Assembly: GCA_903896925.1 (NCBI GenBank)
Contig: CAITZM010000125.1
Location: 1-53,672, forward strand
Length of the DNA stretch: 53,672 nt
Direction of reading: 5' to 3'
Origin: an uncultured Lentisphaerota bacterium
GTDB taxonomy: Bacteria > Verrucomicrobiota > Kiritimatiellia > CAIQIC01
The notes under the pieces are model-generated. The model saw only the letters and a list, made by a program, of their open reading frames with translations. It was not told the DNA's origin and did no database searches. Of the stretch, positions 1 through 7,798 are shown in pieces. The position numbers were made by a program, and so were the translations under genes. The first letter of the stretch is position 1. Each line of letters opens with the position of its first letter.

Positions 1-81
1 CCCCTCCGACGAGCTATACGGCCCATTCTCGGGGGGCGGAAAACCGAGCTCCCACAGGGCTCGACACACATCATCACTCAC
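1..81 (-). CDS. Possible N-terminal fragment of an IS transposase (partial)
   Basis: A GTG codon at 79-81 opens a frame of 27 codons that runs off the left edge of the window. The same frame is present in mirror image at the right edge (53611 onward), because both lie inside the exact inverted repeat. It sits just inside the insertion-sequence end, where a transposase gene would be expected. An overlapping frame starting with tandem ATG codons is equally open, so the correct frame is uncertain. No transposase motif is visible in so short a piece. Calling it a transposase rests on position only. Confidence 0.3.
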   Translation of the reverse strand, partial: MSDDVCRALWELGFPPPENGPYSSSEG

Positions 82-142
82 AAAAAAAGGGGACATTCTA
101 ATCGAGCGCAAAAAGGGGACATTTTAAACGAGCGTTGACATG
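20..142 (-). mobile_element. Insertion-sequence end, left copy (exact inverted repeat of 53550-53672)
   Basis: These 123 bases are the exact reverse complement of the last 123 bases of the window. Read toward the window interior they hold two tandem ~27-base units at about 82-107 and 109-134. Each unit consists of an A-run, GGGGACATT, TAA and CGAGCG. The block ends with a tip that reads TGTCAACGCTCG from the outside in. Multiple tandem repeats at a tip beginning with TG resemble IS21-family ends, but the family assignment is tentative. The element continues beyond the window. Confidence 0.75.
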
Positions 143-169
143 TCAAATTTCAACATTGCGGCTTCAGCA

Positions 170-310
170 GACAGAGCAGAGCCTCTCAAAATCATGAGTA
201 CAAAATCATGCGGAAGTACTCTTGCGGCGGCATGGTTTTGTAACCATGATTTTGAACATTCTGCGCGCAGCTGACGCCGGGATATCGAGGGCGCACCTGT
301 GCTACAGGAA
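170..310. repeat. Hairpin repeat family H, copy 1
   Basis: About 141 bases that recur in direct orientation at 1201-1342 with roughly 80% identity by eye. The core is a dyad with ~26-base arms: it opens with TCAAAATCATG at 186-196 and closes with CATGATTTTGA at 245-255. A GC-rich loop lies between. Arm differences between the copies mostly keep pairing, some through G-T. There is no convincing coding capacity. It could be a REP/MITE-like element or a structured transcript. Confidence 0.6.
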
Positions 311-362
311 TAGATGAACCGCTCCCAGCCGGGGCGGGGCGCGGCCCGCGAAAACTTTCACC

Positions 363-419
363 ACAGAGGGCACGGAGAAAAGCCGCGGCGGACATGGAAC
401 GGCAAAGCCATGAGAGAGC
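363..419. repeat. Direct repeat B, copy 1
   Basis: About 57 bases matching 932-988 in the same orientation, with scattered transitions. Both copies carry ACAGAGG, GCGGCGGAC and GGCA.AGCCA.GA blocks. The two copies bracket the small cysteine-rich gene at 587-841 and lie inside the outer pair of hairpin repeats. The stretch 311-586 holds nothing else recognisable. Confidence 0.5.
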
Positions 420-586
420 ATCCGAACTGAACCAGCAGGCTGACTTCGCTACGCTCGTCGCCCCGGAAGAAAGCGCCGAACCGACCATGACGTGAGCAGC
501 TACGCGGGATGGAAACCGAACAAGCGCAACTTCGCGGCCAGCAGGCCATCCAGGCCAGGCAGGTCTTGCGGATACACCGAACCGGG

Positions 587-841
587 TCAATCCGGTGGGA
601 GCTGCGCTTCATGCTTGGCGATGTAGACCCGGATGGGGCACCGGCAGAGAAACTCCTGCCCGCGGGGCACGGAAAAGTGACAGGCCCCGGCCTGGCCCTC
701 CAGGCAGACGAGGAGATCCTTGTGCCCCACGTCGACCGCCTTGCACAGTTCCGTGAAGCCGGACTCGGCACATTTGAAATGCTTGGGACATTCCGAGCGG
801 CCGATGAGTTCATCGATTTTCTGCCGATCTTCAGCTTTCAT
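587..841 (-). CDS. Small conserved cysteine-rich protein (84 aa)
   Basis: An 84-residue soluble protein beginning MKAEDRQKIDEL. It contains about seven cysteines in a fixed-looking order: CPKHFKC near residue 19, then ELC, LVC and GACHFS, and CRCP near the C-terminus, followed by RVYIAKH. I recall similar short proteins in anaerobic Deltaproteobacteria and PVC bacteria as uncharacterised cysteine-rich proteins. The pattern suggests metal or Fe-S binding, but no function is established. The ATG at 839-841 is chosen because the in-frame extension upstream is arginine-rich repeat translation. The gene is isolated, surrounded on both sides by direct repeats, which suggests a mobile or recently inserted cassette. 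Confidence 0.7.
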   Translation of the reverse strand: MKAEDRQKIDELIGRSECPKHFKCAESGFTELCKAVDVGHKDLLVCLEGQAGACHFSVPRGQEFLCRCPIRVYIAKHEAQLPPD

Positions 842-931
842 AGGCCTGACCTTCCCGGGTTGTCCAAAGTCCTGCCCACCCGCCACGCTATGAACTTTAG
901 CGGGGCGACCCCGCCCCGTCAAGAGGCCAGC

Positions 932-988
932 ACAGAGGTCGCGGAAAAAGCAGCGGCGGACGCGGAATGGCATAGCCACGAAAGCGCG
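932..988. repeat. Direct repeat B, copy 2
   Basis: Second copy of the 57-base block at 363-419, in the same orientation on the other side of the cysteine-rich gene. Differences are single-base and scattered, so the duplication is old. The surrounding stretch 842-1046 holds no other gene. Confidence 0.5.
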
Positions 989-1046
989 CAAAGAGCGCAG
1001 AACAGGAGACCCGGTGACTGGGCCGGGGTGCGGAAGCGTAAGAGAC

Positions 1047-1154
1047 GACAGAATCATTGAGGGCAGAATCATTTCAGGAAGGCGTTAGCGTGACGTCCGT
1101 CGGCGACCAACCTGCTCTTCGCTTTCTAATGATTCTGCTCTCCATGATTCTGTC
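1047..1154. repeat. Long inverted repeat with doubled AATGATTCTG-type arms
   Basis: The arm at 1047-1073 and the arm at 1128-1154 are reverse complements at about 25 of 27 positions. Each arm contains the ten-base word AGAATCATT/AATGATTCT twice, so the hairpin is itself built from a tandem word. The loop of about 54 bases is GC-rich. It differs in sequence from hairpin family H beside it but has the same TCATG/AATC flavour. No coding potential is evident. Confidence 0.6.
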
Positions 1155-1200
1155 GAAATCCGAGGAACGCGCCCGAGCGGCTGGCGCCGCAGGTTTGGCG

Positions 1201-1342
1201 GACAGGGCAGAGTTTATCAAAATCATGTTTACAGAACCATGCGGAAGCGCCCCTGCGGCGGCATGATTTTGTAATCATGATTTTGAGAATTTCTTCGCGC
1301 AGCGGACGCCACGCTGGCGAGCGAGCACCTGCGCTACAGGAA
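1201..1342. repeat. Hairpin repeat family H, copy 2
   Basis: Direct repeat of 170-310, ending 13 bases before the stop codon side of the OsmC-like gene. The dyad runs from TCAAAATCATG at 1217-1227 to CATGATTTTGA near 1276-1286. Because it lies just downstream of the minus-strand operon 1355-5308, a role in 3'-end formation or RNA stability is possible, though it has no T-run. Confidence 0.6.
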
Positions 1343-1354
1343 CAAGGAAAACGC

Positions 1355-1768
1355 TCAGGCGCCGGGCCAATGGAACACGATCGGCGCGTCGATGTTTGGA
1401 TGCAGCCCGTGATGGACCGGGCAGTTGCGCGCCGTCTGCTCGACCAGTTCCCGGTCGGCGGGCGGCAGGGCCAGCGGCAGCCAGACCTCCGTGGCCAGCA
1501 GGGCGATCCGCCGCGGCGCGCTCTGCGTCATCTCCTTGACGACCTCGACGCGGAGGCCCTTGAGGTCCCAGCCCTTGCGCCCGGCGAGGATGCCGACCAC
1601 CGTGGCCAGGCAGGAGCCCAGGGCCGTCGCCACCAGGTCCGTGGGCGAGAACAGCTCGCCCTTGCCGTGGTTGTCCACCGGCGCGTCGGTCTGCAGGCTC
1701 ACGCCCGAGGGCCCGTGCGTGGCCTTGCAACGCAGCCCGCCTTCATACTCGATGCTGACCTTGATCAT
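1355..1768 (-). CDS. OsmC/Ohr-family thiol peroxidase-like protein
   Basis: This is a 137-residue protein of typical OsmC-family length. OsmC proteins are cytoplasmic, dimeric thiol peroxidases that reduce organic hydroperoxides with a cysteine pair. Both expected cysteines are visible: one in the LGSCLATV motif near residue 53, after the FSPTDLVATAL helix, and one in RNCPVHHGL near residue 115. The N-terminal IEYEGGLRCKATHG and the PVDNHGKGE segment also fit the family. It is the last gene of a minus-strand operon, 19 bases after the HEAT-repeat gene. A function in oxidative stress is inferred from the family. No specific substrate can be read from the sequence. Confidence 0.85.
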   Translation of the reverse strand: MIKVSIEYEGGLRCKATHGPSGVSLQTDAPVDNHGKGELFSPTDLVATALGSCLATVVGILAGRKGWDLKGLRVEVVKEMTQSAPRRIALLATEVWLPLALPPADRELVEQTARNCPVHHGLHPNIDAPIVFHWPGA

Positions 1769-1787
1769 GGTGTGTTCCCTCGAAAGC

Positions 1788-3968
1788 TTACTTGCCGCCC
1801 AATGCCTTGGCGCGGCGGGCGAGCTGTTCGTTGGCGGTGGCCTTGAGCACCTGCGCCATGACCTCGGCGACCAGCGCGGGGCGCGGGGACGGCAGCTTGG
1901 CGGCGATCGTCACGGCGGCGAGGCTGGCCTCTTCCTTGAGGTCGGCGTTGCCGAGCTGGGCGCCGACCAGCACCAGCGCGTCGGCCGTGGGGAGCGTCCC
2001 GAGCGCGGCCAGCACGAGTTTCTTTTCCTCGCTGCGCCCGGCCAGCGCCAGCGCGTCTTTCAACAGCGCCACCTGCTGCGCGGCCGGCCCGCCCTGCTGC
2101 ACGGCCAGCCGCAGGTAACCGCGCAACGCCAGGATCTTGAAGGTCGGGTTCGGGGACGACTGCGCCAGTCGCGCCAGGTCCGGCAAGGCTTCCGGGCTGG
2201 ACCAGTCGCACAGGGCCCGCACGGCGGTGTCCTGGATGGCGGCATCGGCGTCGGTCGCAGCGGCGCGCACCGCCTCGAGCGCCCGCGGACCGCCGAGCGA
2301 GCGCAGGATGTTCAGCAGCGCCAGCTGCGGGCCGGTCGGCGCTTGCGGCAGGGCCGCGAGGACCGCGTCGAGGCAGGCGGGGGGCACGCTGCTGGCCACG
2401 AACGTCAGGGTTTCGTTTTCGGCGACCGTCTGGTTGCGGGCCTGCCCATTCACGGTGTAGTCGATGCGCAGGCTCTTCACCTTGCCGCCGGCAGGGTCGC
2501 CGAAGGCGCCGTTGGAGGCCTCCACGGCCAGGGCGCCGCGCTTCACACGGGTGGCGACCTTGCGCGTGACATCCACGGAGGGGCCTTCCGGCAAGGCGCC
2601 GTAGACCGCTTTGACAATGACGATCTTGGCGGCGGCCGGCTGGGCGCTGCGGTTGCAGAGAGCGGTGACCGCGCTCTCGGCGGCCTGCAGTTCCTCGGGC
2701 GTCTGCAGCTTCACGAGCAGGGCGAGCAGGGCCGGCAATTCAGGAACTCCGGCGAGGTTGCCCAGCGCCTTGAGGCTGGCCAGCCGCACCTGCGCATCGG
2801 CATCCTGCGCCGCCTTCAACAGCGCCGGGACGGCGTCGGCAATGTGCCGGCGGGCGAGCAGGTCGAGCGCAAGCCGGCGGGTCTTCGCATCCGGATCCTT
2901 CAGCATGGCGACGACGGCGGCATCGACGTCCGCGCCGGTCAGCCGGGTCAGGGCCAGCTTCGCGGCTTGCGACAGGTCCGCATCCTCCTCGGCGGCGACC
3001 GCCAGCAGCACCGGCAGGGCCGCGGCGTTGCCCAGGCGCTCGAGCACGCTGATGGCGACGAGGCGCAGCTCGGGCGTACCGGCTTTGGCCGCGGCGAGGG
3101 CGGTGGGCAGGACGGCGGCGTCGCCGCGGTCAGCCAGCGCCTGGAGCAGATAGGACTGCCGGTCGGGAGCGGCCCGGCCAAACTCGGCCAGCAGCGCCTT
3201 CGTCACGTCGCTGCCGGGCAGCTCGCGGGCGACGCGCAGGCCGAGGCGATAGAGCTTCGCGTCCGGCGACCGCAGCAGCTCGAGCAGCAAGGGAATCCCC
3301 GCCGACTGCCGCGCGAGGACCAGCCCGCGCGTCGCCTCGATCGTTCTTTGCTTGGACACGTTCGCCTGACGCACGGCGTCATACAGTTCGGCGGCGGCGG
3401 CGTGCCGGCCGGCGGCCAGGAACTGTTCCGCGCACAGGGTGCAGCCGTAGGCCACCGAGGGACGGACCGGCGCGGGCGCGGCCGTCAGCAGCGGCGTCAG
3501 GGCCTTGGCGACGGCCTCGCCGCCGATATGGCCGAGGGCTTCGGCCGCGGCCGACGCCACGCCGGCATCGGCCGCCGCGAGCTTTTCCACCAGGGCGGGG
3601 ACGGACTTGGCGTCGCGGAGGACGCCGAGCGAATTGATCGCGCCGACCAGCAGCGGCGCCGGCAGCTTGCCCAGCGAGTCGCGCAGCGCATCCGCCGCAG
3701 CCGCGTCGGGGATCGCTTCCAGTGCGATGCGGGCCCACGAGGCCAGTTGCGGATCGGCCAGCAGGGGCGCCAGGGCCGGGACTGCGTCGCGCGTGCCGCA
3801 GACGGCCAGGCGCTTGCAGGCGAGGGCCTTCTCCGCCGGCGGCGTCGCCGCCGTGAGCAGGGCGATCAGCTGGCGCTGTTGTTCCGCGGGCGCAGCCTGG
3901 GTCACGGGCGCCGGGGCGGCGGTCGCGATACCGGCCAGCATCGTCATCAACATAAATAGTTTCTTCAT
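1788..3968 (-). CDS. Exported HEAT-repeat protein (726 aa)
   Basis: A 726-residue protein with a clear Sec signal peptide (MKKLFMLMTMLAGIATAAPA) followed by many alanine- and leucine-rich helical repeats of 30-40 residues. Repeated phrases such as A.PALL, DAQVRLASLKALG and DAAIQDTAVRALCDW are typical of HEAT/PBS-lyase HEAT repeats. These form an elongated protein-binding solenoid. No enzymatic domain is visible. It begins 29 bases after the Gfo/Idh oxidoreductase on the same strand and is followed 19 bases later by the OsmC-like gene, so the three are probably cotranscribed. In PVC genomes HEAT proteins often accompany secreted carbohydrate enzymes. The partner here is unknown. Confidence 0.8.
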   Translation of the reverse strand: MKKLFMLMTMLAGIATAAPAPVTQAAPAEQQRQLIALLTAATPPAEKALACKRLAVCGTRDAVPALAPLLADPQLASWARIALEAIPDAAAADALRDSLGKLPAPLLVGAINSLGVLRDAKSVPALVEKLAAADAGVASAAAEALGHIGGEAVAKALTPLLTAAPAPVRPSVAYGCTLCAEQFLAAGRHAAAAELYDAVRQANVSKQRTIEATRGLVLARQSAGIPLLLELLRSPDAKLYRLGLRVARELPGSDVTKALLAEFGRAAPDRQSYLLQALADRGDAAVLPTALAAAKAGTPELRLVAISVLERLGNAAALPVLLAVAAEEDADLSQAAKLALTRLTGADVDAAVVAMLKDPDAKTRRLALDLLARRHIADAVPALLKAAQDADAQVRLASLKALGNLAGVPELPALLALLVKLQTPEELQAAESAVTALCNRSAQPAAAKIVIVKAVYGALPEGPSVDVTRKVATRVKRGALAVEASNGAFGDPAGGKVKSLRIDYTVNGQARNQTVAENETLTFVASSVPPACLDAVLAALPQAPTGPQLALLNILRSLGGPRALEAVRAAATDADAAIQDTAVRALCDWSSPEALPDLARLAQSSPNPTFKILALRGYLRLAVQQGGPAAQQVALLKDALALAGRSEEKKLVLAALGTLPTADALVLVGAQLGNADLKEEASLAAVTIAAKLPSPRPALVAEVMAQVLKATANEQLARRAKALGGK

Positions 3969-3997
3969 GATTTACCTGTTTCGAGGTGCCAAATTTT

Positions 3998-5308
3998 TTA
4001 CATCCGCCACGGTTCGCGCAGGGCCTCGGAGCGGAGGCGGTTGGCCTGCTCGTCGCCGATGAACTCGTTCTTCACCGGGTCGAACCTGACCTTGCGGTCC
4101 AGGAACAGCGCGATGTTGGCGGCGTGGCAGGCGATATGCGCCTGGCAGGCGGCGTCGGCGTTGGCGCGCGTCTGCCCCCGCGACCGGACGCAGTCGAGGA
4201 AATTGCGCACGTGGAAATTCGCCGGGTAGCCGGGGATCTTGGCGCGCTTGCCCGCGAGCAGCGAGGGCGAGCTGGTGAGGATGTCGCCGTCGTCGCCGGT
4301 TTCGACCCAGCCGGTCTCGCCTTCGAACCGCACCGGGCAGGAGCCGAGCGGGAGCCAGCCGTCGTTGCGCAGGACCAGGTTGACGCCGTTGGCGTAGCGC
4401 GCGTGCAGCTCCTTGCCGACCGGCTCGTACTCGACCGGGGCCGTCGCGTCGGCGTCGTTGGCCCACTGGCAGAGGTCCACGCAGTGCGAGCCCCACTCCA
4501 GACAGCCGCCGCCGGTCAGGCCGCCGCCCTTCTCGAAGCCGAAGGCGCTGCGCATGGTGCCATTGTTGTAGGGGCGCCAAGCCGCCGGGCCGAGGTACAG
4601 ATCCCAGTCCGCCTCTTCCTTCGGCGGCTCCGGCTCGGCGGGCGCCCAGCCGCTCATGTGCGTGCCCAGCCCGCCGGGATGCGCGTAGAGCGACTGGAGC
4701 TTGCCGAGCCGGCCCTGCCGCGCCAGCTGGACGGCGAACTCGAAATTGGGCAGGCTGCGCCGCTGGGTGCCGGCCTGGAAGACGCCGCCGGTCCGGCGGA
4801 ACGTGTCGGCCAGGGCCAGGCTTTGCGCGATGTTCTTCGAGCACGGCTTCTCGCAATAGACATCCTTGCCGGCCTTGGCGGCGGTGATCGACGCCATCGT
4901 GTGCCAGTTCGGCCCCGTGGCGATCAGCACCGCGTCGAGGTCCTCGCGGGCCAGCAGCTCGCGCAGGTCGCGGTACATGGCGCAGTCCTGGTTGCCGTAC
5001 TTGGTGTCGGCCGTCTGCTTGACGGCCTGGCGGCGGGTGGCCTTCACGTCGCAGATGGCCACGAACTGCACGTCCTTTTCGGCCAGGAAGCAGCTCAGCA
5101 CATAGGAGCCCCGGTTGCCGATGCCGATCGCGCCGAGCACGATCCGCTCGCTGGGCGCCGTGGCCCCGTTTTTGCCGAGGACCGAGGCGTGGACGATCTG
5201 GGGGAAGGCCAGCAGCGCCCCGGCCTTGGCGGCGGTTTGCAGAAAACCCCGGCGCGTCAGCGGCGCGGGGCGCAGGAGGTTCGTGGATTGTTCAGGCTTG
5301 TTGGTCAT
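3998..5308 (-). CDS. Tat-exported Gfo/Idh/MocA-family oxidoreductase
   Basis: A 436-residue protein starting with a twin-arginine signal (LTRRGFLQTAAKAGALLAFP). It then has a Rossmann nucleotide-binding fold with GAIGIGNRG near residue 60 and the family motif CEKPCSKNIAQSL, whose lysine is normally catalytic. The C-terminal part has the expected GGCLEWGSHCVDLCQW segment. Family members use NAD(P) to oxidise or isomerise sugars, and Tat export suggests action outside the cytoplasm with bound cofactor. It is the first gene of an operon with the HEAT and OsmC-like genes. A CTTGAC-type promoter candidate lies about 100 bases upstream. The substrate cannot be deduced. Confidence 0.88.
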   Translation of the reverse strand: MTNKPEQSTNLLRPAPLTRRGFLQTAAKAGALLAFPQIVHASVLGKNGATAPSERIVLGAIGIGNRGSYVLSCFLAEKDVQFVAICDVKATRRQAVKQTADTKYGNQDCAMYRDLRELLAREDLDAVLIATGPNWHTMASITAAKAGKDVYCEKPCSKNIAQSLALADTFRRTGGVFQAGTQRRSLPNFEFAVQLARQGRLGKLQSLYAHPGGLGTHMSGWAPAEPEPPKEEADWDLYLGPAAWRPYNNGTMRSAFGFEKGGGLTGGGCLEWGSHCVDLCQWANDADATAPVEYEPVGKELHARYANGVNLVLRNDGWLPLGSCPVRFEGETGWVETGDDGDILTSSPSLLAGKRAKIPGYPANFHVRNFLDCVRSRGQTRANADAACQAHIACHAANIALFLDRKVRFDPVKNEFIGDEQANRLRSEALREPWRM

Positions 5309-5406
5309 GGGGTTCCCCTTGGTGCCGTCGGTTCGGACCGGAAGTTGTACCAGCCGCGGGAGCGCAGCTTTCCAGCCTCAGGCTGATCTGAAAAAATCAT
5401 CCGCGC

Positions 5407-5434
5407 ATCATTGCGCGCCGCGCCGCCAAGTCAA
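5407..5434 (-). promoter_or_regulatory. Candidate promoter, CTTGAC-type block (copy i)
   Basis: On the minus strand, TTGACT at 5429-5434 is followed after 16 bases by AATGAT at 5407-5412, then GCGCGG. The block resembles those at 7583-7610, 11879-11908 and 11934-11961. It precedes the Gfo/Idh-HEAT-OsmC operon by about 100 bases. The -10 match is weak, so the recurrence is the main support. Confidence 0.4.
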
Positions 5435-5537
5435 GCCCTGCTTCGGAAAATCCCGACACCGTGCCGCCCCACCCTGCCGGCCGGCGCGGCGCGCGCCCAC
5501 CCGCGGGGCGCGGAACGGCGTGTTTACCGAAGCAACT

Positions 5538-6833
5538 TCAAGACTGCAGCCCGCCCGCAGCCGCAGGCTGGCGGCGCACCACCCACCAGGTCACCAGCCC
5601 GGCCCCGGCGCAGAGCAAGGCCCCGATCGAGATCGTCCACGGCACGCCCACGGCGTGTGACAGGAAGCCGGACTCGAGGCCGCCCACGGGCATCATGCCG
5701 CCGAAGATCAGCGCCCAGATGCCCATCACCCGCCCGCGCATCGCATGCGACACGCTGCCCTGGATGAGCGTGTTCGTCGTTGAGAAATACAGCAGCATCC
5801 CCCAGCCGCCCACGACCAGGCTCGCCAACACCAGCGGATACCAGCGCACGACCGCCAGCAGCACCAGCATGGCCGAGAACAGCCACAACCCGCCGAGGAT
5901 CAGCACGCGCGCCGGCATCCGGTTGCCGTAGGCCGCCACGGTCAGCGCCCCCAGAAGCGCCCCCAGTCCGTTGGCGCTGAGCAGCACGCCATAACCGCCC
6001 TCGCCGACGTGCAGGATGTCCGTCGCGTAGGCGGGCAACAGCACCGAATAGGACCAGCCAAAGACGCCGACCACGGCGAAGAGCAGCAAGTGCATGCGCA
6101 ACGGGCGATGCCCGGCCACGTAGCGAAAGCCTTCCCATATATGCCGCCCGGTGGAATGTGGTTTGGCCGGCGGCACGAACGCGGGCAGGCGCATCATGAC
6201 CAGACCCGCAATGACCGCGATGAAACTGACGCCGTTCAGCACGAAGCACCACGTCATGCCCACCGATGCCATCAGCACACCCGCCACGGCCGGGCCGACG
6301 ACCCGCGCGCCGTTGGCCAGGGAGCTGTTGAGCGACACGGCATTCATCAGATCCTCGTGGCTGGTCATCTCCACCATGAACGCCTGCCGGGCAGGCATAT
6401 CGAAAGCCATCGCGACGCCGCCGAGCGCCGACAAGACGAGGATGTGCCACGGCTGGATGTGCCCGCTCCCCACCAGGGCGGCAAACACGAAGGCCGTCAG
6501 CATCATGCCGACCTGCGTGCAGACCACCACGGTGCGTTTGGGATAGCGGTCGGCCACGGAGCCGCCCCACAGGGAGAGCAGCAGCAGGGGGAGCATCCCG
6601 ACGGCGGCCACCGTGCCCAGCAGGATTTTGGACCCGGTCAGCTGGTAGACCAGCCAGCCTTGCGCCGTGATCTGCACCCAGGTGCCGGTGAGCGACACAA
6701 GCTGGCCGACGAAGAACAGCCGGAAATTGCGATGCTTCAGCGCGGCAAAGGTTTCACGCCACACCGCACGGCCCGCGCGCGGGAGTGGACCGGGGTCGCC
6801 CTGCACGGATGCTGTAGATTTTATACCAGACAT
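5538..6833 (-). CDS. Major facilitator superfamily transporter (exporter-like)
   Basis: A 431-residue membrane protein with about twelve hydrophobic segments. It carries the MFS loop motif GGSVADRYPKRTVV between helices 2 and 3. The N-terminal FAALKHRNFRLFFVGQLVSLTGTW and GWLVYQLTGS segments are characteristic of the EntS/MFS_3 branch, whose known members export siderophores or drugs. The start ATG at 6831-6833 lies 20 bases after the DUF1080-like gene, so the two are likely cotranscribed. The substrate is not evident, and no siderophore or antibiotic gene is nearby. The protein ends with a short glutamine/serine tail and appears complete. Confidence 0.88.
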   Translation of the reverse strand: MSGIKSTASVQGDPGPLPRAGRAVWRETFAALKHRNFRLFFVGQLVSLTGTWVQITAQGWLVYQLTGSKILLGTVAAVGMLPLLLLSLWGGSVADRYPKRTVVVCTQVGMMLTAFVFAALVGSGHIQPWHILVLSALGGVAMAFDMPARQAFMVEMTSHEDLMNAVSLNSSLANGARVVGPAVAGVLMASVGMTWCFVLNGVSFIAVIAGLVMMRLPAFVPPAKPHSTGRHIWEGFRYVAGHRPLRMHLLLFAVVGVFGWSYSVLLPAYATDILHVGEGGYGVLLSANGLGALLGALTVAAYGNRMPARVLILGGLWLFSAMLVLLAVVRWYPLVLASLVVGGWGMLLYFSTTNTLIQGSVSHAMRGRVMGIWALIFGGMMPVGGLESGFLSHAVGVPWTISIGALLCAGAGLVTWWVVRRQPAAAGGLQS

Positions 6834-6853
6834 GTTCGCCAGCGGGAGGCGGC

Positions 6854-7465
6854 TCAGGGCTTTGCTTCGGTCTTCACACCGTTGATCTTGAGCCCGCGGA
6901 TCTGCGCGCTGGCTTTGCCGACGGCGATCCAGCTGCGGGCCTTCGGCGTGGCGAGGTAGGCGTGCTGGGCGCGGAGTTCCTTGCCATCGAAGTTGGCGGC
7001 CATCCGGTCACCCTTCCACTCGACGCGCAGGTGGTGCCACTCGCCGGGAGCCACAGGTGTCTTGAGGGTGGCAATGGTATGCGAGGGCTTGACGGAATCC
7101 TCGGCAATGCTCATGGCCGCCGGCGAGATGCAGACGCGGCCGATGTGGGTCTTGCCGTCGCAACCGATGATGATGGACGGCGAGCCGTCGAGGCGGAAGT
7201 CGAGCTCGATGACGGCGGCGGACAGGCCGACCTTGTGGTGGAGGACCGCCACGTGCTTGTCGGCGGGGAGTTCGGCGGCGGTGAGCACGCCGTTGGTCGG
7301 CGCCCATGAGCCCTTGGCCTTGGACCAGGTGGCGTCGAGGGGCTCGTTGAACGTCGGGGCCGCGATCGCGGGAAGACCTCCGTTGCCGTCGAACAGCGGC
7401 TGGGTGTCCGCGGCGAGGGCGGCGGCGGTGACGAGAAGGGACGCGAGGATGAATGTTTTTTTCAT
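6854..7465 (-). CDS. Exported LamG/DUF1080-like protein
   Basis: A 203-residue protein with a Sec signal peptide (MKKTFILASLLVTAAALAAD) and a single concanavalin-like beta-sandwich. The pattern WSKAKGSWAPTNGVL, IELDFRLDGSPSIII, GEWHHLRVEWKGDRMAANFDGKEL, then GLKINGVK, is that of the DUF1080 (3-keto-disaccharide hydrolase) and LamG sandwich. Such proteins are abundant in PVC bacteria and bind or cleave glycans in the periplasm or outside the cell. A good Shine-Dalgarno (AGGAG) precedes the ATG. It heads a two-gene operon with the MFS transporter. Whether it is catalytic or only binding is unclear. Confidence 0.72.
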   Translation of the reverse strand: MKKTFILASLLVTAAALAADTQPLFDGNGGLPAIAAPTFNEPLDATWSKAKGSWAPTNGVLTAAELPADKHVAVLHHKVGLSAAVIELDFRLDGSPSIIIGCDGKTHIGRVCISPAAMSIAEDSVKPSHTIATLKTPVAPGEWHHLRVEWKGDRMAANFDGKELRAQHAYLATPKARSWIAVGKASAQIRGLKINGVKTEAKP

Positions 7466-7582
7466 TTAGCCAGCTCCTGTCGGGATGGATTTCACGGACG
7501 CAAGATAGGAAAGTGCTTGGACGCGCCCGCCGGAAGCGTGTCCTTCTTCCAGCGCAGCATGGCCGCAGGAAATCACGCGCGC

Positions 7583-7610
7583 ATTCTTGCGCGCCGCGCG
7601 GCCAAGTCAA
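7583..7610 (-). promoter_or_regulatory. Candidate promoter, CTTGAC-type block (copy ii)
   Basis: On the minus strand, TTGACT at 7605-7610 is followed by a 16-base GC-rich spacer and AAGAAT at 7583-7588, then GCGCG. It is nearly the same block as copies i and iv and lies about 118 bases upstream of the DUF1080-like gene. The 333-base gap 7466-7798 holds this promoter, the pepA promoter and no other gene. Confidence 0.45.
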
Positions 7611-7761
7611 GTCCTGACGGGACCGGCCCAGGTTCAGGCATCCCGCCACCACGGTCCTTCGTGGCTGGATGGCCCTCCGGAAAGCACGACCAACAGCGCC
7701 GCTGTTGGTGGAGGGATGCGCGCCAGCGGCAGGCCCGACGCGGCGGCAGACGGCGCATCGT

Positions 7762-7790
7762 TTGACGCCTGCGGATGTGCGGCCTATAGT
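7762..7790 (+). promoter_or_regulatory. pepA promoter, apparently leaderless
   Basis: TTGACG at 7762-7767 and TATAGT at 7785-7790 are separated by exactly 17 bases. The pepA ATG starts only 8 bases after the -10 box, so transcription would begin at or within a base or two of the start codon. No Shine-Dalgarno can fit. Confidence 0.65.
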
Positions 7791-7798
7791 AACGCCCT

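Noticed and set aside
192..590. Frames in the first 600 bases
   Set aside because: They translate repeat H and repeat B and have no family resemblance.
1425..3959. Long plus-strand frame (844 codons) opposite the HEAT-repeat gene
   Set aside because: It is a shadow of the GC-rich minus-strand gene; its translation is low-complexity Gly/Arg/Gln and it has no start signal.
5538..6833. The MFS transporter as a siderophore exporter
   Set aside because: Only subfamily resemblance; no siderophore genes are nearby.
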